Shown in pieces: positions 5,633 to 6,867 of a DNA stretch of 6,867 nucleotides. Position numbers and translations under genes: made by a program. The DNA is from Candidatus Nanopelagicales bacterium (GTDB lineage: Bacteria > Actinomycetota > Actinomycetes > S36-B12 > UBA10799), in assembly GCA_025455985.1 (NCBI GenBank), contig JALOLM010000121.1, forward strand, positions 1-6,867, given 5' to 3'. The notes beneath the pieces are model-generated. The model was not told the DNA's origin. It ran no database searches and worked only from the letters and a program-made list of their open reading frames with translations. Position 1 is the stretch's first letter; each line of letters begins with the position of its first letter.

Positions 5633-6867
5633 TCAGAACGCCAGCCGGCAGCCTGCGCGCGGCCGATGCCGACCGGGAAGTCACGCTCGCCGGATGGGTG
5701 GCGCGGCGTCGCGACCACGGTGGGGTGGCCTTCATCGACCTGCGTGACGCCTCGGGCGTCGTCCAGGTCGTCATCCGTGACGAAGCGGCCCACGGTCTGC
5801 GTTCGGAGTTCTGTATCAAGGTCACGGGGCATGTCCGTGTCCGCCCCGCGGGCAACGAGAACCCCGACCTGCCGACCGGCGAGGTCGAGGTGATCGCCGC
5901 GCACGTCGAAGTCCTGTCCACCGCAGCACCATTGCCGTTCCCGATCGATGAGCACGTCGAGGTCGGCGAGGACACCCGGCTTCGCCACCGCTACCTGGAC
6001 CTGCGCCGGACATCCCAGGGCAACGCCCTTCGCATGCGTTCGAAGGTCAACCAACTGGCCCGCGATGTTCTGCTGGAGCGCGACTTCGTGGAGGTCGAGA
6101 CGCCCACCCTGACCCGTTCGACGCCGGAGGGTGCGCGCGACTTCTTAGTGCCGGTGCGGCTGCAGCCGGGTCACTGGTATGCATTGCCGCAGTCCCCACA
6201 ACTGTTCAAGCAGTTGCTCATGGTGGCTGGTCTGGAGAAGTACTTCCAGATCGCCCGCTGCTACCGCGACGAGGACTTCCGGGCGGACCGGCAGCCGGAA
6301 TTCACGCAGTTGGACATCGAGATGTCCTTCGTCGAACAGGATGACGTGATCGAGGTCGGCGAGGCCGTCGTGCGGGCATTGTGGGAAGGGGTGCTCGGCT
6401 ACAGCATCGGCGACATCCCGCGCATGACCTACGCCGAGTCCATGCGTCGCTACGGTTCGGACAAGCCGGACCTGCGTTTCGATCTGGAACTGACCGAACT
6501 CACCGACTACTTCGCGCAGACGCCCTTCCGGGTGTTCCAGGCGCCCTACGTCGGGGCCATCGTCATGCCTGGCGGCGGCAGTCAACCGCGGCGGGCCTTC
6601 GACGCCTGGCAGGAGTGGGCCAAGCAGCGCGGTGCCCGGGGTCTGGCCTATGTCACGGTGGGCGAGGACGGCACGCTGGGCGGTCCGGTGGCCAAGAACA
6701 TCTTCTTCGCCGCCGGGAAGGCGTCCGAGGCCCGGGGCCTGCTCGCGGCGGCGCGCGACGAGATCGCATCCCGTCTGGGGCTGATCGACGATTCGGCGTG
6801 GTCGTTCGTGTGGATCGTCGATGCCCCCATGTTCGAGGAGGTCGACCTCGACGACGGATCCACGGCA
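5629..6867 (+). CDS. aspS: Aspartyl-tRNA synthetase (AspRS, class IIb), 3'-truncated
   Basis: AspRS charges tRNA-Asp and, in non-discriminating forms, also tRNA-Asn for later amidation. The window holds 413 residues with no stop; bacterial AspRS is about 590, so motif 3 and the C-terminus lie beyond the right edge. The N-terminal OB-fold anticodon domain (about 1-105) contains GWVARRRDHGG (22-32). Catalytic-domain landmarks are VEVETPTLTRSTPEGARDF (154-172, motif 1 region), QSPQLFKQLL (188-197) and motif 2, IARCYRDEDFRADRQPEFTQ (208-227). YGSDKPDLR (275-283) leads into the bacterial GAD insertion (about 290-400). The TTG start gives MIRTPAGSLRAAD, a usual family N-terminus, backed by AGGAGA 6 bases upstream and a TTGA overlap with the hisS stop. 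H30 and G75 resemble non-discriminating enzymes. Leu173 uses TTA, rare at this GC content. The identification is secure. Confidence 0.97.
   Translation, partial: MIRTPAGSLRAADADREVTLAGWVARRRDHGGVAFIDLRDASGVVQVVIRDEAAHGLRSEFCIKVTGHVRVRPAGNENPDLPTGEVEVIAAHVEVLSTAAPLPFPIDEHVEVGEDTRLRHRYLDLRRTSQGNALRMRSKVNQLARDVLLERDFVEVETPTLTRSTPEGARDFLVPVRLQPGHWYALPQSPQLFKQLLMVAGLEKYFQIARCYRDEDFRADRQPEFTQLDIEMSFVEQDDVIEVGEAVVRALWEGVLGYSIGDIPRMTYAESMRRYGSDKPDLRFDLELTELTDYFAQTPFRVFQAPYVGAIVMPGGGSQPRRAFDAWQEWAKQRGARGLAYVTVGEDGTLGGPVAKNIFFAAGKASEARGLLAAARDEIASRLGLIDDSAWSFVWIVDAPMFEEVDLDDGSTA

Noticed and set aside
5443..6054. Open frame of 203 codons on the minus strand, opposite the hisS/aspS junction
   Set aside because: It is antisense to the end of HisRS and the AspRS OB-fold domain, with no recognisable product.

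Overview
This is a high-GC stretch of chromosome, almost certainly from an actinomycete (Actinomycetota). The evidence is the strong G/C bias at third codon positions, GTG and TTG starts, tightly packed genes and the gene order. As I recall Mycobacterium tuberculosis, relA (+), a membrane cyclophilin ppiB (-), a glyoxalase II-like hydrolase (+) and hisS (+) lie in this same order and orientation. Here a DUF349 gene sits between relA and ppiB, and aspS follows hisS directly. I cannot name the genus.

Layout. Bases 1-1437 hold the C-terminal two thirds of a bifunctional (p)ppGpp synthetase/hydrolase (relA/rel, +), whose 5' part lies outside the window. It converges, across a 12-base gap, on a two-gene minus-strand unit: ppiB (start 3559, stop 2723), then a DUF349-repeat protein (start 2715, stop 1450), 7 bases apart. 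A 44-base imperfect inverted repeat (1418-1461) spans the two converging gene ends and may act as a transcription terminator. A 97-base divergent region (3560-3656) separates ppiB from a plus-strand unit: a metallo-beta-lactamase-fold hydrolase (GTG 3657), hisS (GTG 4370, 4-base overlap) and aspS (TTG 5629, 4-base overlap). aspS runs off the right edge. There is no gene-free stretch over 300 bases. I see no tRNA, rRNA, CRISPR, insertion sequence or prophage signal.

How the genes fit together. The theme is translation and its starvation response. HisRS and AspRS charge tRNA, and Rel senses uncharged tRNA on the ribosome and makes (p)ppGpp. The cyclophilin probably assists folding outside the membrane. 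The hydrolase and the DUF349 protein have no firm role, and conserved context is the main clue to them.

I did not find a new biological system; this is ordinary core genome. The points most worth a second look are the uncharacterised DUF349 protein beside relA, the hydrolase translationally coupled to hisS, the all-non-ATG operon with a possible leaderless start, the hairpin between converging genes, and the apparently non-discriminating AspRS.
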